A DNA stretch of 64,000 bases from NCBI GenBank assembly GCA_039105265.1, contig JAPFFF010000007.1, positions 5,332,001 through 5,396,000 of the forward strand. The letters run 5' to 3'. Under the pieces are notes generated by a model. The model searched no databases. It saw nothing but the letters and a program-made list of their open reading frames with translations, and was not told the origin of the DNA. Positions 38,360-48,882 of this stretch are shown here, in pieces. Within the stretch, counting starts at the first letter, position 1. The number at the start of each line of letters is the position of its first letter. The DNA comes from Tritrichomonas musculus. Taxonomy: Eukaryota; Parabasalia; Tritrichomonadida; Tritrichomonadidae. The position numbers were made by a program, and so were the translations under genes.

Positions 38360-39422
38360 GTCAATGTTTATTTATTTAATTTCATTTATTTTTTTTTTTT
38401 TACTTATTTACACCATTGATCATTGTATTTCAAATATTAAGCATAATAATAAAAAAATGCATTCTTTAATATTATTTATAATATTGTGAATATTAATTAC
38501 GAAAATGATATTAGAATAATTCAAAATAAAAATGTTTTCCTTGTTATTTTTTATTGTTGATGTATATTATAATATGAAGAAGGAAAAAAATAGAAGATTG
38601 TTTTATTGGCATAATATAACAAAATTGGGGCAGGTTAATTACATTTTAATGATAACAAAAAGTAAATTATCGTATTGGTGTTAAATACATTTAATCTTTT
38701 ATTATATGAATAAATATCTTTCATCAATTATTGCCAAAATTTGAGATATATTTTGTTTTATATATTTTCTTTGACTTTTTACAATTAATAATTATGAAAT
38801 AATGAACTTAAGTATAAGATATTCTAATATTTAACTCTTTGGTTTAAACAACTTTTTAAAAGCATTATGATTTCAGAATGAAATGAATATCTTAATAAAT
38901 TTCTTAAATAATCTATTTATTAATTAAATATATGTTTTAAAATGTTTAGTATTATTATTTCCAAAGTAAAAAAATGATATATTTTCTTTTAACCAATATA
39001 AACTTTGTTTTTTAATTTTCGCGTAAAAAATAAATCATTCAATATTTGAAATAAATTCTTATAAACCGTAAGTTTACACGCGAAAATTAAAAAACAAAGT
39101 TTAATATAATAAATATTTTTGGCATATGATTTTCAATATTCTCATGATTTTTGAGATGGTAACAATCTTTTTCATAATCATTATTTTTGTGAAGAAGCAT
39201 TCAAAATGTGAATTTTAAATGAGCGATAGCTTCTAATAATCATTGAATTAATTTCTAAATTAAAAACATAATATCTTTAATTATTAAAAAAATTTTCTAT
39301 ATATTATTTATTAATAAAATATATTTTTATGTTTAAATATTAATTATTTTATTTAAATGATACAAAATACGATAAATCTTCGAAAAAATTACATATTATA
39401 ATTCCAGAAAAGTTCAGTATGA
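38360..39422. other. 1-kb AT-rich intergenic region upstream of the Piezo gene
   Basis: No coding region. The one clear structure is the long hairpin listed at 39000-39102. Just before the Piezo start is a GAAAAGTTCAGT string with a TCA nine bases before the chosen ATG; an overlapping ATG at 39419 opens a three-codon frame (ATGAATGAATGA). Confidence 0.5.
39000..39102. repeat. Perfect 25-bp inverted repeat with 53-base loop
   Basis: Arms at 39000-39024 and 39078-39102 are exact reverse complements and include the unusually CG-bearing TTTTCGCGT. It could be a hairpin RNA, a small fold-back element or a regulatory structure for the Piezo gene 320 bases downstream. Confidence 0.8.
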
Positions 39423-42400
39423 ATGAATGACGAATCATCTTTTTATAAAAGGCGTCCACCTCTTCCCCCAAATAGTCATCTATTGCACTCTATTCGTCGA
39501 AAGTCAACACTTCAAACAGCACCTTTACGAAATTATTCAAGCGGAATTAGAATTTCTACGTTCGACGAGCATTTCTCAGATAAAGTTGAAGATGCAGCCA
39601 ATAATCGTAAATATACTGTTAATCATCACATAAATCCCTTTTTTTTAGCTTTTATATTAGATTCAGTTATTCCATTATTATTAATAATTTCATCTATTTC
39701 TTGTACTTCGGTTATGGGAATGATTTTTATTTTAATTTTATGCATACATATTTTAATTTGTAACAATTTAAAGAAATCATTCAGTATGTTGAAAATATGT
39801 TTATTAATCAACCTTCTTTGCCACATTGTTGTTTTTGTCTTTTCAATATTTGTATTTGCATCTCCTCATAATAAAGTTTTACAATCAAAAACAATAAAAA
39901 TATTAGGTCTTAACTTCGATAATGAAATAATATCAACCCCAATTTTGCCATTTATCTCATCAATTATTGCGATTATATGTCAAATTATTTCGTTATTATT
40001 AACACCTTTTACTTCTTTTACCGAATTTGTTGCATTGCGAGGTAAAGTATTCAAGTCAACATCTTTCCTTTTTATCATAGATTTTTTGTGGGAAATTTGC
40101 AATATTTTCAATGCATCTTCCAATCTTTCCTTTTTTACGCTTCCATTAATTCTATACCTTTCATTATCAGTCATATCGATATCTCTGACTGGGATCAATG
40201 GCATGCCAATCATTGTTATCAAAATAATAATGAGCTATTCAATTCTATATTCACTTTTTGAAGCCTACATGTTATCATATCTCGGTGATTTGTTTGATTT
40301 TAAAGCGATGATTCGATATAATTACATTGCTCCAAAAAACTCAAAAGCGGCCAATTATGTATTTGCTGTATTGTTTTCGTATGCCTCAGTTCAAAACCTT
40401 TCAGCTCCTGGTCATTCGTTGAGTGTATCGAAAAAATTGCCAACAATTTTCATAATTTTTTCGAATATTTTTTTATTAGTAGAATTTTTCCTCTGTTTTT
40501 TATTTTCACTTTTTTATCCCAACTATCTTTCCATTTTGTGGATGATCATCTCTATATGTGCCTCGTTTGTTGGTATGAAGACCGTTAAGAAGTTTTTCTT
40601 TCCACTTTTGGTCATAACTTTCACCTTCACTTTTGTTCCGATAATTTTGACAACATTTGGCATTTTTAGGAGGCCGATAGACGATGGCATGGACTACTAC
40701 ATTGAATTCCTAGAATTGTTTGGCTTATTCCGTTACATAAATGACTTCAAATTCAGTATTTGTGGCTTCTTCATGATGTGTTTCTTCGGAATTTTGGGCC
40801 GAATTTCATTGGCGAAAGTTCGAAAGAAGAAAAACCGTCAAAAAAGCAAATTTGTCAGAAAAAACAATGAAAATAATGAGAGTAGCCGTTCATTACATAA
40901 ACTGTCACCTGAATTGCTGCCTAATGTTGAATTAACTGACTCTGAAGATAATGAAAATGTGAGTATTTCAATTGAAAATAAAGAAACAAGATTGCATTTG
41001 ATATTGACCGCGCTTAATTGGTTTTTCAAATATATTTTCGTATTTGTCATTTTCATTGTGGGCGTGACTGGCTCTTATTTTAAGAACAGATTTGCATTCA
41101 TTGTTTTCGGATGTATTTTATTATGTATTATTTTACTTTCGTGTTACACTCGGCCAGCTTTCATCTTCATTAAAATTCTGACTTGTTTATTTTTCGTTGT
41201 TACGAGTTACTTCAAAATAACAATTAATCAGAATTGTAGAGAAGATATTGATGAATGTTTGGCTTATGGGCATTTTGGTAGTTATTCACGTATGCTTAAT
41301 ACAGGACTTGTTGCACCACCAAATATGACACTTCCTCACTTTTTATGGCCATTGATCATTGTCTTTATATTTTGCACACTTTTGATGATGTTTGATAATT
41401 TTCTTTATTATGAATACAAAGATGAAAATAAAGAAAATATGTTTAATATTGATGAAGATAAAGGTTGCTTTAATAAGAAAAAGAAGAAGAAGAAAGGTCC
41501 TTTGTTTCCAAGAGCTGTTCCTGGACGTTTTTATAACTATGCCCACTTTTTGATAGGCGTTTTTCATCTTGTTCATTTATTTGCATATACAACCAATATT
41601 TTTTCTATTCTATTTTTACTTGTTGGTATTTCTGTTCTTACTTGTTTGTACTTTAATAAGAAGAGTTTAATGGCAGCTGGTTGTTGTTTTTCATCAATTT
41701 GCGTGTCTGTTTATTTAATCATTTATTATTTAAGTCATTTTAATGACACTAGAAATTTGATAACTTCAATAATACCGAAATCTGTTATGAACATTTCTGA
41801 GATACAAACACCTAAATTTGAAATAGTTTTATTAACAGCAATATTAATTCTTACAACAATGTTTACACAAGCTTCAAGTGATGATCATTTCGAAATCATT
41901 CAAGATTTATTTTATGAAATTCGTTCGATTTTTTATTTCTTTGAATTTTATTTATGTTGGCTTTGCATCTTCATATTTTCAATTGTGAATGATAATCCTA
42001 GTTTTATTAAATTTGTTTTAATGGTTTTCTTCGGGTTTGGTCAGATTTCAATCCCTAATTTTCGTAAGTGTCGTTATGTTTTTCTTATCTTTAACATTCT
42101 TTATCTTTGTGTGCAATTAGGTTGTGACATTTTCGATGTAGATAATCCTTCGCGTCATTATTATGCAGTTCTTAAATACATTGGATTTTTCTTTTCTAGA
42201 GATGGGAAGCCTTCCAAGCGTCAGAGAAACTTATCAATGCTTTGGCAACTTGCTTGTATCTTTGTTGGAATCATTAGTTCAATGAAGTATGAAAAAAGAG
42301 AAAAAAAAGAAAAATTTGAAAAACTTTTATCTACAAAAATTTATCGTGCTATTGTTGCTTTTCTTCATTATTTCCTTCCTGTTATTGTTCTTGGATCACT

Positions 42401-45400
42401 TTGTATTTCCACTTGTTATAACCGCTCAATTTTCGGTTGGTTCACTTTTATTATTATGGTCTTTCTAACGTACAAAAGAGAAATCTTATACAAAAGATCT
42501 GGTTTAATTACACTGTTATTTAATCTTTTATTTGTTATTTATTATCTTCTTTACTTAGGATTTCCTAGTGAAATCTTTCATCGTTCAATTAATGTTTTTA
42601 AACATGTGAAAAATAAGAATCTTACACGTGATTGGCTTCGTTATTTAGGTATTTATGATATTGAGGTTAGTTCATTAATAGCCAATTGTATATCAGCTTA
42701 TGCTTTCTCTGTTTTTCTAAACTTTCATAACATTAAAGTCGATTATGAACGATATTTTAATAATCTTCCTTATTTTTTACGTTCATTAATTGAACTCTTT
42801 GTGTCTTACATTTATGAATTAATAATGATTGTTCTTTCAATAATTGCAACTAATATTCACACACTTGATGGTTTGTTTTATTTCATAATAACTGCAGTTT
42901 TACTTCTTTTATCATTTCTTTTTCATTATAATAAATTCCGTGCACTTCTGATTTTAGCACATGCAACTTTCATTATAATTGCTTACCATTTATTAAGTCG
43001 AATGCCAATTTTCACTGAAATTGGAATTGGTCATTATATCAAAGAATTGTTTAATTTGCCTTTTCAAAGTGTTGCTAAATATCGAAACTTTTGGACTGCT
43101 ATTTATTGTTGTGAAAGATGTTGTCTTCATATTCTTCATTCTGATTTGTACAAGCGTTGTTTTAACGCTAAATTGAGAAGGTCTGCTTATCGTTACATAA
43201 GATCACGTAAGTTGAAAATTATAAATCAACTTGATCAGCATATTTTGAAGAATAAAGATGAACTTATTAATCAACGAATAAAGAATGTTAACAATGATAA
43301 TTTCGATGATGTAATGCATGATCTTTCATCGAGCTTTGAATTATTAACGAAAGATGGACTTGAACACGCATCAGCTGCTTATTTTAAGCAATTAGAAAGT
43401 CAAGAAAGTCAAAATAAAAGAATTGAACCTCCAAGAAATAATAATAACAATGATGATGATGATGAAGTTAATGAAAGTCAAGACGACGACGAAGAAGAAG
43501 AAGAAGAAGGAGAAAAGAAAAACAAAAAGAAAAGTACTAAGAAAAAATTTGTGAATTTTTTAGATATTCTTTGTCGTTGGTTTGCTAATCAATTCATTGT
43601 TGTTTCAGCAATGACATTTAATCCAAATTGTGAAGCAGGATTAAATGTTTACACTCTTCAATCAATCATTGAAGTAATGAAAAGAGAACTGGAAAGTTAT
43701 GATCGTAATAAAAAGAGTCAAATTAGTCCAACTGATTCTAAATTCATCAAACAACTTCCACCTTCATTTTTATTTCAATATCAATCACTTGCTGATGCGA
43801 TTGATTTTAAGATTTACACAGCAAATGAAGTATATCCATTATTTTCACGTTATTTCTTTATGTTTATTCGACGAATTTCTTTCTTTTGTTTACTTTTAAT
43901 GATCATTGTTTACATCTTTTCAAAACCTTATATTTTAGGTTTTGTTATTTTAATTTCTTTTATCTTTTTCTTCTGTAGTTATTACGTGCCAAATACGCCT
44001 TATAGATTTAAAGTTTTTATGATTATTGTTATTTTCATTTTAACTTTGCAATGCATCTGTAAATTAGATATTTTAGCACCGAAAATCATTGAAGATTCAA
44101 GAAAAATCAATGTTGAAAGGATGAAAATTTCACCTTTTAAGCTTTTTGGTATTGATTCTGAATCTTCTTTTGTTCCTGAGATTCTTCTCTACATATTCAC
44201 TGTGTTTTATATAATAGATCAACGTGCATGGTGTGAATTATTCACTCCGAATTACTATTATACAAAATTCAAGAAAGAAATTGAAGATTTTCCTCAGAAT
44301 TTTTCATCTGGAAATCAGCATGAATCAAACATTGTTAAGAATTTAGGTATGGAAATAGGAAGGCAACACACGACGAGAGTTTTGAAACGAAATCTTGAAT
44401 CTCGTGGCTTAATTGAAGGTAATCATTCATTAATAATGAATATTATTGATGCAATAACATTATTACTTTTGATCCTTTTTTGGACGACTTGGTCTAAAGA
44501 TAAAGCAGGCTCGCTTATAGAAAGTGCCACAATGAACTATGCTTTTCAAATTGATGTATTATTCATATTCATTTTAATCATTCATGTTGTTTTTATGTTG
44601 TTTTTCGATTATTGTCACATTGCGAAAGTTTTGTATCCAATGATTTTTGTTAATTTGATTTGGTTGAGTTACACTTATTGCATGTCTTTCTTTTACATTC
44701 CAGTTGCTAATAGGAACTATAATAAGCCATCCCTCTACATTTTCGTGTTCTTGAGAATATTGGCAAGTATCGTTGCTTGTCATCGAATTCAGAAAGGAAA
44801 AGTTGTCGTTGAATACCAACTTTTATCTTTCGAAAAGAATTGGAAAAGCATCATCATTAAAAATAACTTCATCCTCATGTGCCCTTTCATTTTCGAAGTG
44901 CAGTCGATCTTAATGTGGATGTCTAGAAAGACTTACGTGGGATTGATCGATTTCATGATGATTCTCGATTTCGGAATGAATTTAGAAATTTTGATTTCTC
45001 AACATTTCGATCCAAAAAGTAAAGGACACCCAGAAAAACAAAAAGTTTTCTTGGTTGGCGGTTTTATTATCTTTCTCTTCCTCGTCCTTCTCTTCGGGCC
45101 TCTCTTCTTCATGACAAGCGGAAGTGGAGCCACTTCGACAAACAAGCCTGTTTCTGTTACATTGAAAATTGGAATGACGCCTTTTAAACCGTTTTATGAA
45201 TCAACTGCTTCAATTTCAACGGTTACTAAGCAACAAATGCAAGAAATCGCGAATAATAAATCTCCATATACTAATGTTATTATATTGAATTCTAATGAGG
45301 ATTCTTCAATTCTTCGTTTTCAGAATAATCCGCCTAATTATTGGTTCCCGAATGAAAATGAAATTGAAAACGTGGTAGATATCATTGAAAAAAGTGTCGA

Positions 45401-46094
45401 TTACGTAGATATCTGTCCTTATTATTTGTTGGAGTTCACTTTCGAGTCCCCTACAACTAATTCTAACTCACAATTCATATCTAAGTATTTTAAGGACGAT
45501 TGTATTACTTCTAAAGAAGATAGAAAGCATTTAAGCCAAATTATTCAAAGGGAGGATACTGGGACCATTTTGTCCTTCAAAAATATGCCCCTTTTATATT
45601 TGATCCCTACTTCCGATTTGATGATGGATGCCGATGAATATACAAGAATGGTAAATTTAACTTTAAGAACTTTCGATAGTGACCACTTCGAACTCGAACC
45701 TTTGAACGAATCTGAACATGTGAAAATGTCATTTCTTCTTTCAGATTATTTGTCGGTCCTGATTTATTCACAGCCAGTTTCTTCTGATAATCTTATCGGT
45801 TCTCTGATTCAAGAGAAGGGTGGAATTACTGGTATTTATATCTTGATTATCGTCACGTTCGGAGTTGTAATTAGAAATATGGCAACTTCACAATTGGACG
45901 ATTTATGGATGGATAAAATGGAAAAACCTCAGAAATTGTATAGAATCATAGTCGCTATTAATACTTTCAGAGCTGCAAATGATTGTGAAAATGAATTGAT
46001 AACTACTGAAACATTATTGTTATTGTTGAGATCAAAAGAAACTTGTATGAAGCTTACTGAAGATAGAAATAGAGATGAAATAAGAAGATTTTGA
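39423..46094 (+). CDS. PIEZO: Piezo mechanosensitive ion channel, 2223 residues
   Basis: The protein is filled with several dozen hydrophobic segments over about 1850 residues, as in Piezo blades. The C-terminal region fixes the family. An anchor/outer-helix region FVEVQ-like PFIFEVQSILMWMSRKTYVG is followed by FGMNLEILISQHFDPKSKGH, a helix FIIFLFLVLLFGPLFFMTSG, then NKPVSVTLKIGMTPFKP (start of the extracellular cap). The inner helix and end follow (GGITGIYILIIVTFGVVIRN, TETLLLLLRSKETCMKL), matching the PIEZO C-terminal pattern. Piezo forms trimers that pass cations when the membrane is stretched. The length is in the Piezo range (2100-2900). A poly-acidic/lysine loop (near residue 1340-1380) lies between blade segments. 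One uninterrupted frame. Confidence 0.88.
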   Translation: MNDESSFYKRRPPLPPNSHLLHSIRRKSTLQTAPLRNYSSGIRISTFDEHFSDKVEDAANNRKYTVNHHINPFFLAFILDSVIPLLLIISSISCTSVMGMIFILILCIHILICNNLKKSFSMLKICLLINLLCHIVVFVFSIFVFASPHNKVLQSKTIKILGLNFDNEIISTPILPFISSIIAIICQIISLLLTPFTSFTEFVALRGKVFKSTSFLFIIDFLWEICNIFNASSNLSFFTLPLILYLSLSVISISLTGINGMPIIVIKIIMSYSILYSLFEAYMLSYLGDLFDFKAMIRYNYIAPKNSKAANYVFAVLFSYASVQNLSAPGHSLSVSKKLPTIFIIFSNIFLLVEFFLCFLFSLFYPNYLSILWMIISICASFVGMKTVKKFFFPLLVITFTFTFVPIILTTFGIFRRPIDDGMDYYIEFLELFGLFRYINDFKFSICGFFMMCFFGILGRISLAKVRKKKNRQKSKFVRKNNENNESSRSLHKLSPELLPNVELTDSEDNENVSISIENKETRLHLILTALNWFFKYIFVFVIFIVGVTGSYFKNRFAFIVFGCILLCIILLSCYTRPAFIFIKILTCLFFVVTSYFKITINQNCREDIDECLAYGHFGSYSRMLNTGLVAPPNMTLPHFLWPLIIVFIFCTLLMMFDNFLYYEYKDENKENMFNIDEDKGCFNKKKKKKKGPLFPRAVPGRFYNYAHFLIGVFHLVHLFAYTTNIFSILFLLVGISVLTCLYFNKKSLMAAGCCFSSICVSVYLIIYYLSHFNDTRNLITSIIPKSVMNISEIQTPKFEIVLLTAILILTTMFTQASSDDHFEIIQDLFYEIRSIFYFFEFYLCWLCIFIFSIVNDNPSFIKFVLMVFFGFGQISIPNFRKCRYVFLIFNILYLCVQLGCDIFDVDNPSRHYYAVLKYIGFFFSRDGKPSKRQRNLSMLWQLACIFVGIISSMKYEKREKKEKFEKLLSTKIYRAIVAFLHYFLPVIVLGSLCISTCYNRSIFGWFTFIIMVFLTYKREILYKRSGLITLLFNLLFVIYYLLYLGFPSEIFHRSINVFKHVKNKNLTRDWLRYLGIYDIEVSSLIANCISAYAFSVFLNFHNIKVDYERYFNNLPYFLRSLIELFVSYIYELIMIVLSIIATNIHTLDGLFYFIITAVLLLLSFLFHYNKFRALLILAHATFIIIAYHLLSRMPIFTEIGIGHYIKELFNLPFQSVAKYRNFWTAIYCCERCCLHILHSDLYKRCFNAKLRRSAYRYIRSRKLKIINQLDQHILKNKDELINQRIKNVNNDNFDDVMHDLSSSFELLTKDGLEHASAAYFKQLESQESQNKRIEPPRNNNNNDDDDEVNESQDDDEEEEEEGEKKNKKKSTKKKFVNFLDILCRWFANQFIVVSAMTFNPNCEAGLNVYTLQSIIEVMKRELESYDRNKKSQISPTDSKFIKQLPPSFLFQYQSLADAIDFKIYTANEVYPLFSRYFFMFIRRISFFCLLLMIIVYIFSKPYILGFVILISFIFFFCSYYVPNTPYRFKVFMIIVIFILTLQCICKLDILAPKIIEDSRKINVERMKISPFKLFGIDSESSFVPEILLYIFTVFYIIDQRAWCELFTPNYYYTKFKKEIEDFPQNFSSGNQHESNIVKNLGMEIGRQHTTRVLKRNLESRGLIEGNHSLIMNIIDAITLLLLILFWTTWSKDKAGSLIESATMNYAFQIDVLFIFILIIHVVFMLFFDYCHIAKVLYPMIFVNLIWLSYTYCMSFFYIPVANRNYNKPSLYIFVFLRILASIVACHRIQKGKVVVEYQLLSFEKNWKSIIIKNNFILMCPFIFEVQSILMWMSRKTYVGLIDFMMILDFGMNLEILISQHFDPKSKGHPEKQKVFLVGGFIIFLFLVLLFGPLFFMTSGSGATSTNKPVSVTLKIGMTPFKPFYESTASISTVTKQQMQEIANNKSPYTNVIILNSNEDSSILRFQNNPPNYWFPNENEIENVVDIIEKSVDYVDICPYYLLEFTFESPTTNSNSQFISKYFKDDCITSKEDRKHLSQIIQREDTGTILSFKNMPLLYLIPTSDLMMDADEYTRMVNLTLRTFDSDHFELEPLNESEHVKMSFLLSDYLSVLIYSQPVSSDNLIGSLIQEKGGITGIYILIIVTFGVVIRNMATSQLDDLWMDKMEKPQKLYRIIVAINTFRAANDCENELITTETLLLLLRSKETCMKLTEDRNRDEIRRF

Positions 46095-46984
46095 AAATGA
46101 ATAACTAATTGTAGATTTTTTTTGTTTATAAAATTAATCTTTTTAAAGTTTTTTTCTTTATGTATTTAATTTATCGTTTATTTATTTGATAATATAAGAT
46201 TAAACTACTGATTTTAAACTTTTTTTTCAAAAAAATTGAAGATTCATTAAAATTAGGCTTGAACAAGATTGTGTTGGTCTCGAAAAAAAGTGTATGATTG
46301 ATTATTTTTGCTTTTACAAATAATAAATTCGCTCATATTTGGAGATAATATGATTGAAAATAAAAATCAAAACTCTTCTGACAGTACTTCTTTATCTTGT
46401 CTTTGATACATAAGAGAAATATTTTTATTTCAATAAGTATGCTAGATCGAAAAAAATTGTGATGATCAATTTGCTTAATACTAAATATTTTGAATTTTAA
46501 GAATAATTTTGCCTTAAAAAATCTTTTTATCAAATATTAAATGCATGTCCATTAGTAATATCAATTTTTTTGTTTAATTATTCTTTAAAAAATATTTTTA
46601 AATTAAAATCTATTAGTTTTTTTATATTTATACATATTAAATAATATTAATAAGATATATTTAAAACTATTGCTTATTATTTTATTAAGATATAGTAATT
46701 ATATTTTATTTATAAAATAGTATAATGTATTGAAAAATAATTATATTCTCAGAATTTTTATGAGAATTATTCAAAAAAACGTGTAAATATTTGTATATGA
46801 CACCACAAATAATTGTGTGAGCTTCATTGAAAAAAGATTAATCCTTCAGAAATATATTCTTTTTTTATATAAACAAATATGTAATATATTTCATATTTTT
46901 TTATGTTATATATGTACTAAATATATTGCCCAATTTATTTTAATTGCATGATCAAATGAATAAAATATTGTATAATAATAACAT
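46095..46984. other. AT-rich intergenic region downstream of Piezo
   Basis: About 0.9 kb without a convincing gene. Short open frames on the minus strand (around 46333-46533) have no recognisable content. Confidence 0.45.
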
Positions 46985-47037
46985 GGGAAATCGTAATTGC
47001 CCGTAGCGGTTTAGGTCAATATTGACCTTGTATCGTA
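46985..47037 (-). repeat. Dispersed repeat X, copy B (inverted)
   Basis: On the minus strand it reads TACGATACAAGGTCAATATT, then GACC, TAAACCG and GGGCAATTACGATTTCCC. It matches the copy at 48478-48546 in opposite orientation, so the two copies flank the tRNA gene and most of the hAT-like element. It holds the perfect palindrome GGTCAATATTGACC. Confidence 0.75.
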
Positions 47038-47314
47038 TAACATGAATCATGTTATAAACTAAAACGATCATTATTTTTATTCAAAATTTATAGAAATTGA
47101 ATGCGTCACCCATTTTTTTTCTAAGACATCCACTTTTTCTTGGTACTAGCTTTTTCTAAAAAAATGCAAATATTTTCTTACAGGTAAAGCTACCCAAAGT
47201 CACTTATATTGTTTATTTTTGAGCATTTTATATTAATGAATGGAGTTATAATACAAATTATACTCAATTAGCTTTTTTTAATCTTTCTATAGAGCAATCT
47301 CCTTTTTGAAATGT

Positions 47315-47387
47315 GGTCTCATAGCTCAGTCGGTAGAGCGTTGTGCTGATAACGCAAAGGTCTAGGGTTCGAGTCCCTGTGGGACCA
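47315..47387 (+). tRNA. tRNA-Ile (anticodon GAU)
   Basis: A full cloverleaf of 73 bases. The acceptor stem GGTCTCA pairs with TGGGACC (one G-T pair), followed by discriminator A. The D arm contains TAGCTCAGTCGGTAGAGC and serves as the A box. The anticodon arm is TTGTG-CTGATAA-CGCAA with anticodon GAT, and the T arm is TAGGG-TTCGAGT-CCCTG with the B-box GGTTCGAGTCC. Seven T residues right after the gene are a polymerase III terminator. No intron and no encoded CCA beyond the discriminator context. Eukaryotic nuclear genomes usually read Ile codons with AAU, so GAU is notable. Confidence 0.93.
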
Positions 47388-47394
47388 TTTTTTT
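47388..47394 (+). terminator. Pol III T-run terminator of the tRNA gene
   Basis: A seven-T run directly follows the tRNA discriminator base. Confidence 0.8.
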
Positions 47395-47922
47395 AAATTT
47401 TGGATATGAAATTTTTTTCTCAATATACAAACTTTTTAAAAAGCATTGATATGTCTATTTACAATAAAAGGCAGGGATGTTTATCGATAATCTCCGATAA
47501 CGGTTAAATACGTTGTCGATATTATCGGTGGTGGAATAGAATAACCGATACTATTCGATAAAAAATATCATTATCGATAAAAACGGTTTTCTCATGGCCA
47601 ATAATGACCGATATTTTAACTTTTTTGAAGCAAAGAAACGATAAATACTAGAATATATGACTATTTAATAGTTAAATAATCATATAAAAGTTATTTTTTC
47701 AAGTAATAACATATAAAAAAACTTATAGGTACAAATGATCAAATTATTAAAAAAGATTTTTTTTATTTCATAGAAAATTAACTTTTATTATATTAAAAGA
47801 TAAGTAATATATTATAATTCTAATAATGTTTAAGCATGATATTTAAAATCAATAAAGATAATTTTATTTTAGCAAAAAATTTAAATTTATCAAAAAGTGA
47901 ACACGATAACTTTTTGAGAGTA

Positions 47923-48312
47923 CAGTAAGGTTGTAAAATTCAAAAACGTCTCAAAAGAGGAAAATCTACTTTTTCATAGAAAACGATTAAAATGAATTTA
48001 AAATAAAAGTCAAAATAACGAATTTAATTCAAATTTGGATTTTCCTTTATAGCGTTGCAAAAATGGAAAATCCACTTTTTGAATGATACTCATTTTTTCA
48101 TATAGAGATAGGAAAACACTATTTGATGAATATAATGTCGCAAACAGCTGTGTGATAAACTTAATCATGGAAATATTATTTCTTAAAATGGTAGGTTTAA
48201 ACAAGATTTTCTCTCTATTTCTTTATTTCTTTCATTTTTATTAATGAAAATTTTTTTCTCAAAAAGTCGATTTTCCTATTTTGAAACGTTTTCCAATTTT
48301 GAAACCTTACTG
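47923..48312. mobile_element. 390-bp TA-flanked MITE nested in the hAT-like element
   Basis: Ends CAGTAAGGTT...AACCTTACTG flanked by TA on both sides (47921-47922 and 48313-48314). The inverted repeats run on for about 60 bases with several mismatches (AAAATT, AAAACGT, TCAAAA, AGGAAAATC). TA duplications and CAGT ends point to the Tc1/mariner/pogo superfamily. There is no transposase; short open frames inside are not convincing. Confidence 0.7.
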
Positions 48313-48416
48313 TATGTGCAACTCTTTTTTTAGCAAAGCCTTCTCAAAAAGTGAAAAATAAAACTAAATTATCTTTTTTTATATATGTTTTTGATTGTTT
48401 TTATTAGTCTAAAATC

Positions 48417-48546
48417 GTAGCTACTCATGCTTTTTTTTGCAAAAGTGCAAAAAAGTTCCAGTCTTTTTTTTCTATGGTACGATACAAGGTCAATATTGCC
48501 CTTAACCGCCACGCGCAATTACGATTACGGGCGATTACGATTTCCC
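48417..48546 (+). repeat. Dispersed repeat X, copy C
   Basis: Carries GTAGCTACTCAT, CAAAAGTGCAAAAAAGTTC, TACGATACAAGGTCAATATT and ends GATTACGATTTCCC. Compared with copy B it has an extra ~15-bp tandem duplication of the GCAATTACGATTACGG block and one change in the palindrome. It sits inside the hAT-like element. Confidence 0.7.
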
Positions 48547-48882
48547 AAAAATTTAAAAAAAAAGTATGGAAATTTTATTATAAAATATTGGAGAATATCG
48601 AACCGTAACCGTCCGATAGTAACCAAATATCGGCGGTTTGACTTAACGTATTTATCGATAATTATTGGTTATCGGACAAATTTTTATCGATATTATTGGA
48701 CTATCGATAATGAGCCGATAATCGATATTTATCATCATCGATCGATAACCCTGATAAAAGCAAAATTTACTTTATTTTAACTATTATAACAATACAATTG
48801 TAAAAAAAGTGAAAAAATGCCTAATTTTGATAAACAATGCCTAATTTTAATAAACTTTTTGAAAAAAAGAAGTTAATTACTG

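Larger units (their letters stand above)
47472..48753. mobile_element. hAT-like non-autonomous element with nested insertions
   Basis: Ends CAGGG...CCCTG with TTATCGAT close inside each end, flanked by near-perfect 8-bp duplications ATAAAAGG (47464-47471) and ATAAAAGC (48754-48761). Ends starting CAGGG with an 8-bp target duplication are typical of hAT transposons. Both subterminal regions are crowded with ATCGATAA / CGATAA motifs, as in hAT transposase-binding regions. No transposase frame is left; the middle holds a TA-flanked MITE and repeat X copy C. Family assignment is inferred from ends only. Confidence 0.65.

Noticed and set aside
48010-48204. 64-residue frame inside the nested MITE
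   Set aside because: No domain, no conservation signal, and it lies wholly within a non-coding MITE.
46985-48546. Repeat X copies B and C as the two ends of one 1.56-kb transposon
   Set aside because: Copy C lies inside the hAT-like element and copy B outside it, on the far side of the tRNA gene; no target duplication matches such a unit.
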